A stretch of DNA of 34,335 nucleotides from an uncultured Clostridia bacterium (GCA_944363395.1 CALVUC010000018.1:1-34335), one strand, 5' to 3'. Counted from the first letter of the stretch, positions 23,336-31,577 are shown. Notes: generated by a model from the sequence alone, not told the origin. Made by a program: numbers and translations.

Positions 23336-24381
23336 TCTTCCTCCTCGTCCGCGCTCTCTTCGGGCATGGCGGGTTTTAAGGGCGAGGTGACGGGCGTCAG
23401 GTCGTACTTGTCGTCGACGTCGCCCAGAAGTTCTTCGATGATATCCTCGCGCGTGATGAGCCCCTCGGCATTGCCCTGCCCGCCGACGATGAGCATATGC
23501 ACGCGTTCCGCCTGCATCTTTTTCATGAGCGAGGAGACTTTCTCGTCCGCCGCCGCAAAAGAGACGGGACGGATGAGCTCGACGATCCCGTGGCGGCGCA
23601 TGAGCAGATGTTCATAAAAATCGGCGCGGTAGAGGATGCCGACGATGTTCTTCTTCTCCCCTTCGTAGACGGGTACGCGCGAAAAGTTGGTGTCGCGGAA
23701 GAGATTGAGGATCTTTTTGTCGTTCTCGTCGATGCGCACCGCGGTCACCCTGTCCAGCGGGATCATACAGTTCGCGACGTGCAGTTCGTCGTAGCGCAGC
23801 GTCCTGCGGATGAGTTCGTGCTCGGTGTCGTTCAGAACGCCGTCCTCTCTGACGTCGGAGACGAGCATCCTGAACTCCGTCTCGGTGTACTTGGGCTGTT
23901 TTTTATCGAGACGGAAGATATGGAAGATGAGTTTTTCCCACTGCCCGAACAGCCATGAGAGCGGGAAAAAGAGGATGCTCAGGACATACAGCGGGTATGC
24001 GGCGAAGCAGGCGAACGCCTCTGGCATTGCCTTGGCGACCGTCTTGGGCGTGACCTCGCCGAAGATGAGCACGACGACGGTGACGATGACCGTAGAGAGC
24101 ACCGCGCCGAGGTCTTCGCCGTACCAGCCGACAAAGAGAAGCGTTGCGATCGTGGACGCCGTGATGTTGACGATGTTGTTCCCGATGAGCAGCGTCGTCA
24201 GAACGCGGTTGAAGTTCTCGCTCAGTTTGAGGGCGATGCGCGCCGCGCGGCGCTTTTTGGCAAAGCGGCGCATCCGCATCTCGGAAAAGCCCGTATACGC
24301 GGTCTCTGTGGCGCTGAAAAAGCCGGAAAGCGCCACAAGGATGACGAGGGCTATGAGCATTGCGATGGTCTCAGGGCTCAT
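23332..24381 (-). CDS. CNNM/HlyC-CorC membrane protein, copy 2
   Basis: 349 aa. An N-terminal transmembrane CNNM domain ('IALVILVALSGFFSATETAY' opening, helices to about 150) is followed by a CBS pair from about 200: 'MIPLDRVTAVRIDENDKKIL', then 'RVPVYEGEKKNIVGILYRAD' and 'LIVGGQGNAEGLITREDIIE'. The gene ends soon after 'ELLGDVDDKYDLTPVT' with an acidic tail, so it lacks the C-terminal CorC domain of longer members. Relatives act in magnesium or divalent-cation homeostasis. It overlaps both neighbours by 4 bp (ATGA), indicating translational coupling. It is a tandem duplicate of the next gene. Confidence 0.9.
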   Translation of the reverse strand: MSPETIAMLIALVILVALSGFFSATETAYTGFSEMRMRRFAKKRRAARIALKLSENFNRVLTTLLIGNNIVNITASTIATLLFVGWYGEDLGAVLSTVIVTVVVLIFGEVTPKTVAKAMPEAFACFAAYPLYVLSILFFPLSWLFGQWEKLIFHIFRLDKKQPKYTETEFRMLVSDVREDGVLNDTEHELIRRTLRYDELHVANCMIPLDRVTAVRIDENDKKILNLFRDTNFSRVPVYEGEKKNIVGILYRADFYEHLLMRRHGIVELIRPVSFAAADEKVSSLMKKMQAERVHMLIVGGQGNAEGLITREDIIEELLGDVDDKYDLTPVTSPLKPAMPEESADEEEE

Positions 24382-25484
24382 TTGCGCGCCTCCTTATCCT
24401 TCTTTTCCTTCTTTGCGTCCCCCTCTTCCTGCTCCTCCTCTTCCTCCGCGTCCTCCTCGTCGGAGACGGGCTCGGGCGTCGGAAGCGAGGTGACGGGCGT
24501 CAGGTCGTACTTGTCGTCGACGTCGCCCAGAAGTTCCTCGATCATGTCCTCGCGCGTGATGATGCCGAGCGCGTCGTCCTCCGAGCCGACGATGAGCATA
24601 TGCTCGCGCATCGTCCTGAGCCGCTCCATGAGTTCGGAGACCTTCTCGTCGGGCGAGACGGCGGAAATGGGACGTACGATATTATCGAAGTCCCTTCTGC
24701 CGGCAAGCATATTCTCATAGAAATCCGCGCGGTACAGGACGCCTTCGATATTGCCCTTCGTCCCCTTGTAGACGGGCAGGCGGGAGAAGTTGGTCTCGCG
24801 GAACACGCGGAACACGATGCGGTCGTTCTCACGGATATCCACCGCGACGACGCGCTCCAAAGGCACCATGCAGTCGGCGACGGTGAGTTCGTCGTAGCGC
24901 AGCGTCTTGTGGATGAGATCTTGTTCGGTATCGTTGAGGACGCCCTCCTCCTTGACGTCCGTGACGAGCATCTTGAATTCCTCTTCGTTGAGGCGGGGCT
25001 CCTTTTTTCCCAACCCGCAGACATAAAAAACAGCCTTCTTCCAGACATCGAACAAAAAGACGATCGGCAGGAAAAGGCAGATGCACACAAACAATGGATA
25101 GGCAGCTGCGCAGGCAAACGCCTCGGGCAAACGCTTTGCAAGCAGTTTGGGCGTGATCTCGCCGAAGATGAGCAGAACGATCGTGACCGTAACGGTGGAG
25201 ACGACGGAACCCACGTCCTCGCCCAAAAGCGAGGTGAAAATGAGTGTGCCGATCGTCGCCGACGCAATGTTGACGATGTTATCGGCAACGAGCAGCGTCG
25301 TTAAGATACGGTTATAGTCTGCGCTCAGGCGAAGTGCCATGCGCGCGGTGCGTTTTCGCTTGGCAAAACGCCTCATACGCACTGCCGAAAAACTTGTGTA
25401 TGCCGTCTCTGTGGCGCTGAATAAGCCCGACAGGATGACAAGCACGACAAGAGCGATCAAAAGTCCGATCGTTCTACTGTCCAT
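24378..25484 (-). CDS. CNNM/HlyC-CorC membrane protein, copy 1
   Basis: 368 aa, first gene of the operon, with GGAGG and AAGGG before the ATG. Layout is as in the downstream copy: 'LIALVVLVILSGLFSATETA' opening, 'ADNIVNIASATIGTLIFTSL' and other helices, then CBS motifs ('MVPLERVVAVDIRENDRIVF', 'RLPVYKGTKGNIEGVLYRAD', 'IVGSEDDALGIITREDMIEE'). It ends in a long acidic and lysine-rich tail. CNNM proteins are linked to Mg2+ transport with nucleotide-controlled CBS domains. The two copies share most motif residues, suggesting local duplication and possibly heteromer formation. An attenuator-like leader precedes it. Confidence 0.9.
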   Translation of the reverse strand: MDSRTIGLLIALVVLVILSGLFSATETAYTSFSAVRMRRFAKRKRTARMALRLSADYNRILTTLLVADNIVNIASATIGTLIFTSLLGEDVGSVVSTVTVTIVLLIFGEITPKLLAKRLPEAFACAAAYPLFVCICLFLPIVFLFDVWKKAVFYVCGLGKKEPRLNEEEFKMLVTDVKEEGVLNDTEQDLIHKTLRYDELTVADCMVPLERVVAVDIRENDRIVFRVFRETNFSRLPVYKGTKGNIEGVLYRADFYENMLAGRRDFDNIVRPISAVSPDEKVSELMERLRTMREHMLIVGSEDDALGIITREDMIEELLGDVDDKYDLTPVTSLPTPEPVSDEEDAEEEEEQEEGDAKKEKKDKEARK

Positions 25485-25509
25485 GGGAAAAACCCTTTAT
25501 CCTCCTTCC

Positions 25510-25582
25510 AAAAAAAAATCTATTTTTCACGGCTGCGCCGTAAAAACCTTATTTGCGCTGCGCCGCACTTACGGCGCGGCGC
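25510..25582 (-). promoter_or_regulatory. Attenuator-like leader of the CNNM operon
   Basis: Read on the minus strand, hairpin 1 has 11-base arms at 25582-25572 and 25565-25555 with one mismatch. It is followed by hairpin 2 (25546-25537 with 25533-25523, one bulge) and a nine-T run (25518-25510) directly before the ribosome site. Hairpin 2 plus the T-run is a canonical terminator lying between promoter and start codon. The 5' arm of hairpin 1 (GCGCCGTAA, 25577-25569) is also perfectly complementary to TTACGGCGC (25543-25535) in hairpin 2, giving a mutually exclusive antiterminator fold. The sensed signal is unknown. It is too short for a classic M-box. Confidence 0.55.
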
Positions 25583-25601
25583 TTTTGTCATGTTAAGTGA
25601 T

Positions 25602-25630
25602 ATTATACGATATTTTTTTGCAACTTGCAA
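25602..25630 (-). promoter_or_regulatory. Promoter of the CNNM operon
   Basis: TTGCAA (25630-25625), a 17-base spacer and TATAAT (25607-25602). Predicted start is near 25595, giving a leader of about 110 bases that contains the attenuator-like hairpins. Confidence 0.65.
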
Positions 25631-25669
25631 CTACATTCAAGGAAAATTGCAAAAATTCCGAGCAAAAGT

Positions 25670-26485
25670 TCAGTATTCGTCGAGAAAGCTGCCCCGCGCG
25701 CCGCCCCTGCGCCATCCGACGATGCAGTCGAGCGCGACGTTGTGCATACTGCGGAAGATATTGTTCGCGGCTTCGGGATTGGACTTTTCCAACTCCGCAA
25801 GCAGCGCCTTGACCTCGGCGCGCTTGCTCTCCTCCTCTTTCCCCGCGACGCGCTCGGTAAAGCGGCAGGCGCAGTTGAGGAAGGTGAGCCCGCTCTCCCG
25901 CGCCCAGCGCACGATATCCCTCTCGCGCACGGCGTACAGGGGACGGATGAGCTCCATGCCCGGATGCCCCGTCGAGCGGAGCTTTGGCATCATCGTCCTG
26001 ACCTCCGCGCCGTAGAGCATACTCAGGAGCGTCGTGCCGACGACGTCGTCAAAATGATGTCCGAGCGCGATCTTGTTGCAGCCGCACTTCTTGGCAAATT
26101 CATAGAGATAGCCGCGCCGCATCCTCGCGCACAGATAGCAGGCAGAACCCTTGGTGACGCCGTCCACGACGGCGAAGATGTCGCTCTCGAAAATGCGCAC
26201 GGGGATGCCGAGCGCCGCGGCGTTCTCCTCGATGCGGGCGCGGTTTTGGGGCGCGTAGCCGGGATCCATGACGATAAATTCAAGCCCGAAGGAAAACTTC
26301 CCGTGGCGGCACAGTTCCTGCATACATTTGGCGAGCAGAAAGGAATCTTTCCCGCCCGAGATGCACACGGCGATCTTATCCCCTTCGGAGATGAGTTCAT
26401 ACCCCTTTACGCTCTTAATGAAGGGACACCACACTTCCTTGCGGAATTTCTTGATGAGGGAGCGTTCGATCTCCTGCGTCGTCAT
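25670..26485 (-). CDS. TtcA-like PP-loop tRNA sulfur-transfer enzyme
   Basis: A start at 26485, overlapping the upstream stop as ATGA, gives 271 aa. The PP-loop 'SGGKDS' at 43-48 adenylates tRNA. The CxxC pair C116/C119 ('SACYLCARMRRG') and the 'NCACRF' cysteines near 205-207 would hold a 4Fe-4S cluster as in TtcA, which makes 2-thiocytidine at tRNA position 32. The 'LGHHFDDVVGTTLLSMLYG' stretch is also typical. Clostridia carry several related PP-loop enzymes, so the exact tRNA target is uncertain. It is co-transcribed with the flavoprotein gene, which could supply a reducing partner; that link is inference. Confidence 0.8.
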   Translation of the reverse strand: MTTQEIERSLIKKFRKEVWCPFIKSVKGYELISEGDKIAVCISGGKDSFLLAKCMQELCRHGKFSFGLEFIVMDPGYAPQNRARIEENAAALGIPVRIFESDIFAVVDGVTKGSACYLCARMRRGYLYEFAKKCGCNKIALGHHFDDVVGTTLLSMLYGAEVRTMMPKLRSTGHPGMELIRPLYAVRERDIVRWARESGLTFLNCACRFTERVAGKEEESKRAEVKALLAELEKSNPEAANNIFRSMHNVALDCIVGWRRGGARGSFLDEY

Positions 26486-27339
26486 GACCCCGTCCCCTGT
26501 AAAAACGCGTGCGCAGAGTACGCGGCGACCTGCCCTTCCCCCGCCGCCTTTGCGTACTGATAGGGTCTGCCCGTCACGTCGCCCGCGGCGAACAGCCCTT
26601 TCAGATTGGTGGAACAATCCCGCGCAGTGACGACGGCGCTCCCCTCTGTCCGCAATCCGCCGACGAGCGCCGCGGGGGGCGCCGCGTCACGCAGCAGAAA
26701 GACGCCGTCAACGGGCAGCGAGCCGTCCGCAAGGACGAGCCGCTCGACGCGCATCCCGCCCTCGACAGCGCGCGGCATCTGCGTATGCGCGACGATGTTC
26801 TCTGCATGAAAGACGGGATCGGGATAGAGACAGAAGGCGTGGACCTGCGCGGCAAAGCCTGCGAGATACTCCGCTTCCTCGGCATACACGGGGCGTGCGA
26901 GCACGGCGGCAACGGTCTTGCCCCTGTAGAGCGCGCCGTCGCATACGGCGCAGTAGCTCACGCCCCGCCCCAGAAATTCTTCCTCTCCCCCGATCGTTCC
27001 CGCCAAGGAGACGCCCGTCGCAAGAATGACGGCGCGGGAGAAAAAGCTCTCCTCGCCCGCGAGCACGGTGAACGGTTCGCCCGCATAGATGCCGTCGGCG
27101 CGTTTTTTGGTAAAGACGACGCCTTCGCGCGCCATCTGCTCTTCGATACGGGCGGCAAAGAGCGCGCCGTCCCCCAAAAGGGCGGGATAGTTGCGGACAT
27201 ACTCCGCAGAGCGCAGCTTGCTGCCGAGGAGCTCCGTCCCCATCCATAAAAATTTGCGCCGGAGGCTCTGCAAAGTGAGCGCCGCGGAATAGCCTGCGAT
27301 CCCGCCTCCGACGATGATGACGTCATATACGTTTTGCAT
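26482..27339 (-). CDS. Thioredoxin-reductase-like flavoprotein with degenerate NADPH site, leaderless
   Basis: A start at 27339 gives 285 aa opening 'MQNVYDVIIVGGGIAGYSAA', the FAD Rossmann motif. The redox pair is C130-A-V-C133 in 'GVSYCAVCDGALYRG', as in low-molecular-weight thioredoxin reductases, and the second FAD motif is 'LKGLFAAGDVTGRPYQYAKA'. The NADPH motif expected after 'KTVAAV' (GGGDSA..EA) is replaced by 'LARPVYAEEAEYLAG', and the usual HRR basic patch is absent. The protein is also shorter than the usual 305-320 aa. This resembles ferredoxin-dependent flavin thioredoxin reductases of clostridia. No Shine-Dalgarno is present; the promoter predicts a leaderless mRNA. Confidence 0.8.
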   Translation of the reverse strand: MQNVYDVIIVGGGIAGYSAALTLQSLRRKFLWMGTELLGSKLRSAEYVRNYPALLGDGALFAARIEEQMAREGVVFTKKRADGIYAGEPFTVLAGEESFFSRAVILATGVSLAGTIGGEEEFLGRGVSYCAVCDGALYRGKTVAAVLARPVYAEEAEYLAGFAAQVHAFCLYPDPVFHAENIVAHTQMPRAVEGGMRVERLVLADGSLPVDGVFLLRDAAPPAALVGGLRTEGSAVVTARDCSTNLKGLFAAGDVTGRPYQYAKAAGEGQVAAYSAHAFLQGTGS

Positions 27340-27345
27340 AAAAAA

Positions 27346-27374
27346 AGTATACCACATCCGCCCCGTCTTGTCAA
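27346..27374 (-). promoter_or_regulatory. Promoter giving a leaderless mRNA for the flavoprotein gene
   Basis: Perfect TTGACA (27374-27369), a 17-base spacer and TATACT (27351-27346), six T residues, then the ATG at 27339. Predicted transcription start is the A of the ATG. Confidence 0.8.
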
Positions 27375-27417
27375 GGCTGCCGGGCGGCGCTTTTTTTTGC
27401 CGATCTTCCTTGAGCGA

Positions 27418-27446
27418 TTGACATTTCTTTTTTTCTTCATTATAAT
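27418..27446 (+). promoter_or_regulatory. Promoter of the hepS-like gene and rnf operon, giving a leaderless mRNA
   Basis: Perfect TTGACA (27418-27423), a 17-base T-rich spacer and perfect TATAAT (27441-27446), then seven bases to the ATG at 27454. It is divergent from the flavoprotein promoter, with about 44 bp between the two -35 boxes. It is the only promoter seen upstream of the rnf genes. Confidence 0.85.
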
Positions 27447-27453
27447 AAAAGCT

Positions 27454-27999
27454 ATGAAAAAATACAGACGTACGGACGCGGGACGCCGGGCGGCGGTTCT
27501 CGGGCTGCTCTCCGCGCTTGCGCTGTGCGCTTTCCTCTTGGAGAGTCTCGTCCCCATCCCCTATCTGCCCGGCGCAAAACTCGGGCTTGCGAACATCTTT
27601 TCCATGCTCGCGCTGCTCCTGTACGGGCTGCCGGACGCCCTGCTCATCGTCCTCGTGCGCACCTTTTTGGGGAGCCTGTTCGCGGGGAACGTCTCCATGC
27701 TGCTGTACAGCATGACGGCGGGCGTCGTCTCCGTGATCGCGTGCAGGCTGATGCTCTGTCTCCTGCCGCGCGTGAGTTTTGTCGCCGTGAGCGTCGCGGG
27801 CGCGGTGCTGCACAACTTCGTACAACTCCTCGTCTACTGCGCGCTGGCAGGAACGATGCTGCTCCTTGGCTATTCCCCCTATCTGTGCCTCCTCGGCGCG
27901 CTCTCGGGGGCTGCCGTCGGGCTCATCGTCACATATACCGTAAAACTTCTCCCCCCGCGGTATCTCCCCGGGGCGGATCGTAAGGAGGAATCAACGTGA
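27454..27999 (+). CDS. Gx-type membrane protein / heptaprenyl diphosphate synthase component I-like
   Basis: 181 aa with a basic N-terminus ('MKKYRRTDAGRRAAVLGLL') and about five membrane helices. 'ALALCAFLLESLVPIPYLPG' and 'AKLGLANIFSMLALLLYGLP' are the usual signature of this family, long annotated as HepS component I but more like an ECF-type or Gx transporter subunit. The family is often encoded just before rnf genes in Clostridia, as here: its stop overlaps the rnfC GTG start by 4 bp. It has no Shine-Dalgarno and sits directly after a consensus promoter. Its exact role with Rnf is unknown. Confidence 0.8.
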   Translation: MKKYRRTDAGRRAAVLGLLSALALCAFLLESLVPIPYLPGAKLGLANIFSMLALLLYGLPDALLIVLVRTFLGSLFAGNVSMLLYSMTAGVVSVIACRLMLCLLPRVSFVAVSVAGAVLHNFVQLLVYCALAGTMLLLGYSPYLCLLGALSGAAVGLIVTYTVKLLPPRYLPGADRKEEST

Positions 28000-29279
28000 T
28001 CATCAGACCGATCCCTTTCTTCCGCGGCATACGCCTTGCGGGGCATAAGTCGCGCACGAGGGATTTGCCCATTGAGCCTTTTTCTCCCGCAGAAGTCGCC
28101 GTTCCCCTCTCCCGTCACTTGGGCGCGCCCGCCGTGCCGCTCGTACAGACGGGCGATCGCGTCAGAAAGGGACAGACGATCGGCGCGCTCGCGGGGAAGA
28201 TCTCTGCAAACGTCCATGCGAGCGTCTCCGGCACCGTAAAGGCGGTGGAGGAACGTCCCGACGGACGGGGCGGGACAATGCCCTGCGTCGTCATCGCGGC
28301 GGACGGGAGCAAAGAAGAGGCGTTTCTTCCCCCGCTTGCCGACCTCACGCCCCGCGCCATCGTGGAACGCATCGAAGCGTGCGGCATCATCGGCATGGGC
28401 GGCGCGGGATTTCCCACGCATATCAAGCTCTCTCCGTCTGTTCCCGTCGATACGCTCATCCTCAACGGCGCGGAGTGCGAGCCATACCTCACCTGCGACG
28501 ACGCCCTGATGCGCGAAAGGACGGACGCCGTCGTGCGCGGCGCAAAATATATGGCGCAGGCGCTGGGCGTGGGGCGCATCCTCGTCGCCATCGAAAAGAA
28601 CAAGCCCGAGGCGATCGCCGCCTTTGCCGCGACGGAACTTGCCGTCGTCCCCCTGAAAAAACAGTACCCGATGGGCGCGGAAAAGCAGCTCATCTACTGC
28701 TGCACAAAGCGAAAAGTCCCCTTGGGGAAACTTCCTGCCGACGCGGGCGTCATCGTGCAGAACGTTGCGACGGCTTTCGCCGTATGCGAGGCGGTGGAAC
28801 AGGGCAAACCGCTCATCGAGCGCGTCGTCACCGTAACGGGCGAAGGCATCCGTACGCCGAAAAATCTGCTTTGCCCCGTCGGGACGCCCCTCTCGGCGCT
28901 CGCAGAAGCGTGCGGCGCGGACGATAACACCGTGAAACTCGTGGAAGGCGGTCCCATGACGGGCGCGGCGCTCACGGGGACGCAGGCGGTCGTCACCAAG
29001 ACGACGGGCGGATTTTTGTTCCTTTCCGCAAAAGAGACAAGCGTCTATGACCCGACCCCCTGCATCAATTGCGGCAGGTGCGCGGACGTATGTCCCATGA
29101 AGCTGCTGCCCATGCAGACGGAATTTTACACCGACGCCAAGGAATATGACAACGCCGAAAAATACGGCGGCGTGCTCGCCTGCATCGAATGCGGCGCCTG
29201 CTCGTATGTCTGCCCCGCGCACAGACCGCTCGCGCAAGCCATCAAGACGGCAAAAGCCGAACTGAGGAGGAAGCCATGA
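27996..29279 (+). CDS. rnfC: Rnf complex subunit RnfC
   Basis: 427 aa from a GTG start with AAGGAGG upstream. The N-terminal lipoyl-like fold ('VQTGDRVRKGQTIGALAG') leads to the nucleotide and FMN region 'IIGMGGAGFPTHIKLSPS' and 'ILNGAECEPYLTCDDALM'. Two 4Fe-4S motifs close it: 'CINCGRCADVCPMKLLP' and 'CIECGACSYVCPAHRPLAQ'. RnfC is the peripheral subunit that reduces NAD+ with electrons from ferredoxin via the other subunits. All six rnf genes follow in coupled order, most overlapping as ATGA. Confidence 0.95.
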   Translation: MIIRPIPFFRGIRLAGHKSRTRDLPIEPFSPAEVAVPLSRHLGAPAVPLVQTGDRVRKGQTIGALAGKISANVHASVSGTVKAVEERPDGRGGTMPCVVIAADGSKEEAFLPPLADLTPRAIVERIEACGIIGMGGAGFPTHIKLSPSVPVDTLILNGAECEPYLTCDDALMRERTDAVVRGAKYMAQALGVGRILVAIEKNKPEAIAAFAATELAVVPLKKQYPMGAEKQLIYCCTKRKVPLGKLPADAGVIVQNVATAFAVCEAVEQGKPLIERVVTVTGEGIRTPKNLLCPVGTPLSALAEACGADDNTVKLVEGGPMTGAALTGTQAVVTKTTGGFLFLSAKETSVYDPTPCINCGRCADVCPMKLLPMQTEFYTDAKEYDNAEKYGGVLACIECGACSYVCPAHRPLAQAIKTAKAELRRKP

Positions 29280-30280
29280 ACCTCATCGTATCTTCCGCGC
29301 CCCACCAAAAGACGCGGCGCACCACGAGGACGATCATGCTCGACGTCCTCATCGCCCTCCTCCCCGCGACGGCGGCGGGCATCGTCTTTTTCGGCTGGCA
29401 GGCGGCGATGTTCGTCGCGATCTCCCTGGCGGGCGCCTTCCTCACCGAACTGATCTGGTACCTCGCTGCGCACAAGGCGTGGAAAGAGCATGACGCGCTC
29501 CCGTCCTTCTTCCGTCAGTTTGACTGTACGTCGCTCGTGACGGGGCTTCTGCTGGCACTCTGCCTTCCCGCCTCCGCGGAGGGCTGGTATATGCCGCTCA
29601 TCGGCAGCATCTTTGCGGTCGGCGTCGCCAAAATGCTCTTCGGCGGCACGGGAAAAAATATCGTCAATCCCGCGCTCGCAGGCAGGATCATGCTGTTCAT
29701 CTCCTTTACGGCAATGACCGTGTATCCCGCGGCGAATTTCGCGCCCATCGCTTCCGTCACGGCGGACTTCCATCCTTCGGCGGGCGCTACGCAACTCGGG
29801 AACTTTCTGAAAGGCGATCAGATGCTCTCCTGCCTCGACCTCTTCTTCGGAACGGGCGTCGCGGGATGTATCGGCGAGACGTGCAAACTCGCGCTGCTCG
29901 TCGGCTATCTCTATCTTTGCGTACGCGGCGTCATCAAGTGGTATCTCCCCCTTCTCTATATCGCCGCTACGGGACTGTTCGCCATGGCGTTGGAGGGAGG
30001 CTTTGGCATCAACGTATTCGGAGAAGCCGTCCTCTCGGGCGGGCTGTTCCTCGGCGCCATCTTCATGGCGACCGACTATGTGACGACGCCTAAGACAAAA
30101 ACCGGAAATCTCATTTACTTTGTTGCGCTCGGTCTTCTGACGGCGGGACTGCGAAAGGCGACGGGCATCGAAGTCGTCTCCTTCGTCATCTTCTTGATGA
30201 ACTTCGTTGTCTTCCTGCTCGACCTTGCGATCAGACCCCGCCCCTTCGGCTATTGCAGACAAAGGAGAGCAAAGAAATGA
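29276..30280 (+). CDS. rnfD: Rnf complex subunit RnfD
   Basis: Start 29276 (GAGGAGG upstream) overlaps the rnfC stop; 334 aa. It is a polytopic membrane protein: 'MLDVLIALLPATAAGIVFFG', 'LVTGLLLALCLPASAEGWYM', 'LFGGTGKNIVNPALAGRIML' and further helices to 'FVIFLMNFVVFLLDL'. The periplasmic-side 'HPSAGATQLGNFLKGD' holds T172, the threonine expected to carry covalent FMN. RnfD belongs to the ion-pumping membrane core. An ApbE flavin transferase would be needed to attach FMN; none is in the window. Confidence 0.95.
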   Translation: MNLIVSSAPHQKTRRTTRTIMLDVLIALLPATAAGIVFFGWQAAMFVAISLAGAFLTELIWYLAAHKAWKEHDALPSFFRQFDCTSLVTGLLLALCLPASAEGWYMPLIGSIFAVGVAKMLFGGTGKNIVNPALAGRIMLFISFTAMTVYPAANFAPIASVTADFHPSAGATQLGNFLKGDQMLSCLDLFFGTGVAGCIGETCKLALLVGYLYLCVRGVIKWYLPLLYIAATGLFAMALEGGFGINVFGEAVLSGGLFLGAIFMATDYVTTPKTKTGNLIYFVALGLLTAGLRKATGIEVVSFVIFLMNFVVFLLDLAIRPRPFGYCRQRRAKK

Positions 30281-30900
30281 CGGCAAAACAGTTTTTCAAA
30301 AGCAACGCCTTCAAGAGCCTTGCGGTGCTCATCGCCATCGTCCTTGCCGCGGGCGTGCTGCTCGCCATCTGCAACGATATCTTCCATGTCTCCGACGAAG
30401 AGCGCTTTGCCCGTTCCATCGCCAAGATCTACGGCACGCAGGTCACGACGGAAGAAGTCGAACTCACCGAAGAGGAGAAAAGCTACAACACGGGACGGGT
30501 GGATGCCGTTTACCTCGTTGCGGACGACGGCAATTACCTCTTCAAGACGACGGGCTTCGGCGGCTATTCGGGCGGCTCCGGCGAGGTGACGCTGTGGACC
30601 GTTATCCTCTGCGAAGGAACGCGGGAAGCGGGCGATCTGCGCCTCACGGGCATCCGGAAAGTCGTATATGAGTCCAACGAGGGGCAGACGCTGATGTCCA
30701 ACTTCACAAACGAATATTACGCCTTCTTTACAGAGCATAACGAAGCGATCGCCGCAGGCGAAAGTTTTACAGCGATCAAGGACGGCGGCGAGCTCGACAA
30801 CGTCTCGGCAGGCGCAAGCCAGACGTCCAATGCCATCGTCAACGCCGTCAACACGGCGCTCGCGTGCTTCCGCGGCGTCCTTTCGGGAGGTCAGGCATGA
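30277..30900 (+). CDS. rnfG: Rnf complex subunit RnfG
   Basis: Start 30277 (AAAGGAG upstream); 207 aa. One N-terminal membrane helix ('FKSLAVLIAIVLAAGVLLAI') anchors an extracytoplasmic FMN-binding domain. The flavinylation motif near the C-terminus reads 'VSAGASQTSNAIVNAV', with T183 in the position of the covalent FMN threonine; the usual SGAT is varied to AGAS but the final Thr-Ser is kept. RnfG passes electrons between RnfD and the other core subunits. Confidence 0.9.
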   Translation: MTAKQFFKSNAFKSLAVLIAIVLAAGVLLAICNDIFHVSDEERFARSIAKIYGTQVTTEEVELTEEEKSYNTGRVDAVYLVADDGNYLFKTTGFGGYSGGSGEVTLWTVILCEGTREAGDLRLTGIRKVVYESNEGQTLMSNFTNEYYAFFTEHNEAIAAGESFTAIKDGGELDNVSAGASQTSNAIVNAVNTALACFRGVLSGGQA

Positions 30901-31577
30901 ATGTGAAAAAATACGGCAAGATCGCTTACGACGGTCTCATCACCAACAACGCGACCTTCAAACTGGTGCTCGGAACGTGCGCGACGCTCGGGATGTCCAC
31001 CTCGGCTGCCAACAGCTTCGGCATGGGGCTCTCCGTCACCGTCGTCCTGCTGCTGAGCAACGTGCTCATCTCCATGCTCCGCAAAGTCATCCCCAACACC
31101 GTGCGCATCCCCGCGTTTGTCGTCATCATCGCAACGATGGTCACGCTTCTCAGAATGGTGCTCGAAAAATACATCCCCGATCTCTACGACTCGATGGGCG
31201 TCTTTTTGCCCCTCATCGTCGTCAACTGCGTCATTTTGGGACGGGCGGAGGCGTTTGCGAGCAAGAACCCCGTTCTGGACAGCGCCGTCGACGGCATTGC
31301 CACGGGGCTCGGGCTGACGTTCGCCCTCACCTTCATCGGCATCGTCCGTGAATTTCTGGGCAGCGGCTCGTTCTTCGGCATTCAGGTGATGGACTTCAAG
31401 ATCGGCTTCTTTACCAACGCCGCGGGCGCGTTCTTCGTATACGGCATCTGCATCGCGCTCTTCGTGTTCGTCACCCATAAGATGGAACAGCGGCAGCGCG
31501 TCAGGAAAATGCGCGCTCTGCGCGCGCCCGCGGGGGATGCGCCCCTTCCCCCCGTCACAGGACAGGAGGACAAGTAA
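30897..31577 (+). CDS. rnfE: Rnf complex subunit RnfE
   Basis: Start 30897 (GGGAGG upstream) overlaps the rnfG stop; 226 aa. The opening 'YDGLITNNATFKLVLGTCAT' is the RnfE/NqrD signature, followed by six membrane helices including 'FLPLIVVNCVILGRAEAFAS' with the conserved cysteine used with RnfA to hold an intramembrane iron-sulfur cluster. The C-terminal tail is basic and cytoplasmic. Confidence 0.95.
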   Translation: MNVKKYGKIAYDGLITNNATFKLVLGTCATLGMSTSAANSFGMGLSVTVVLLLSNVLISMLRKVIPNTVRIPAFVVIIATMVTLLRMVLEKYIPDLYDSMGVFLPLIVVNCVILGRAEAFASKNPVLDSAVDGIATGLGLTFALTFIGIVREFLGSGSFFGIQVMDFKIGFFTNAAGAFFVYGICIALFVFVTHKMEQRQRVRKMRALRAPAGDAPLPPVTGQEDK

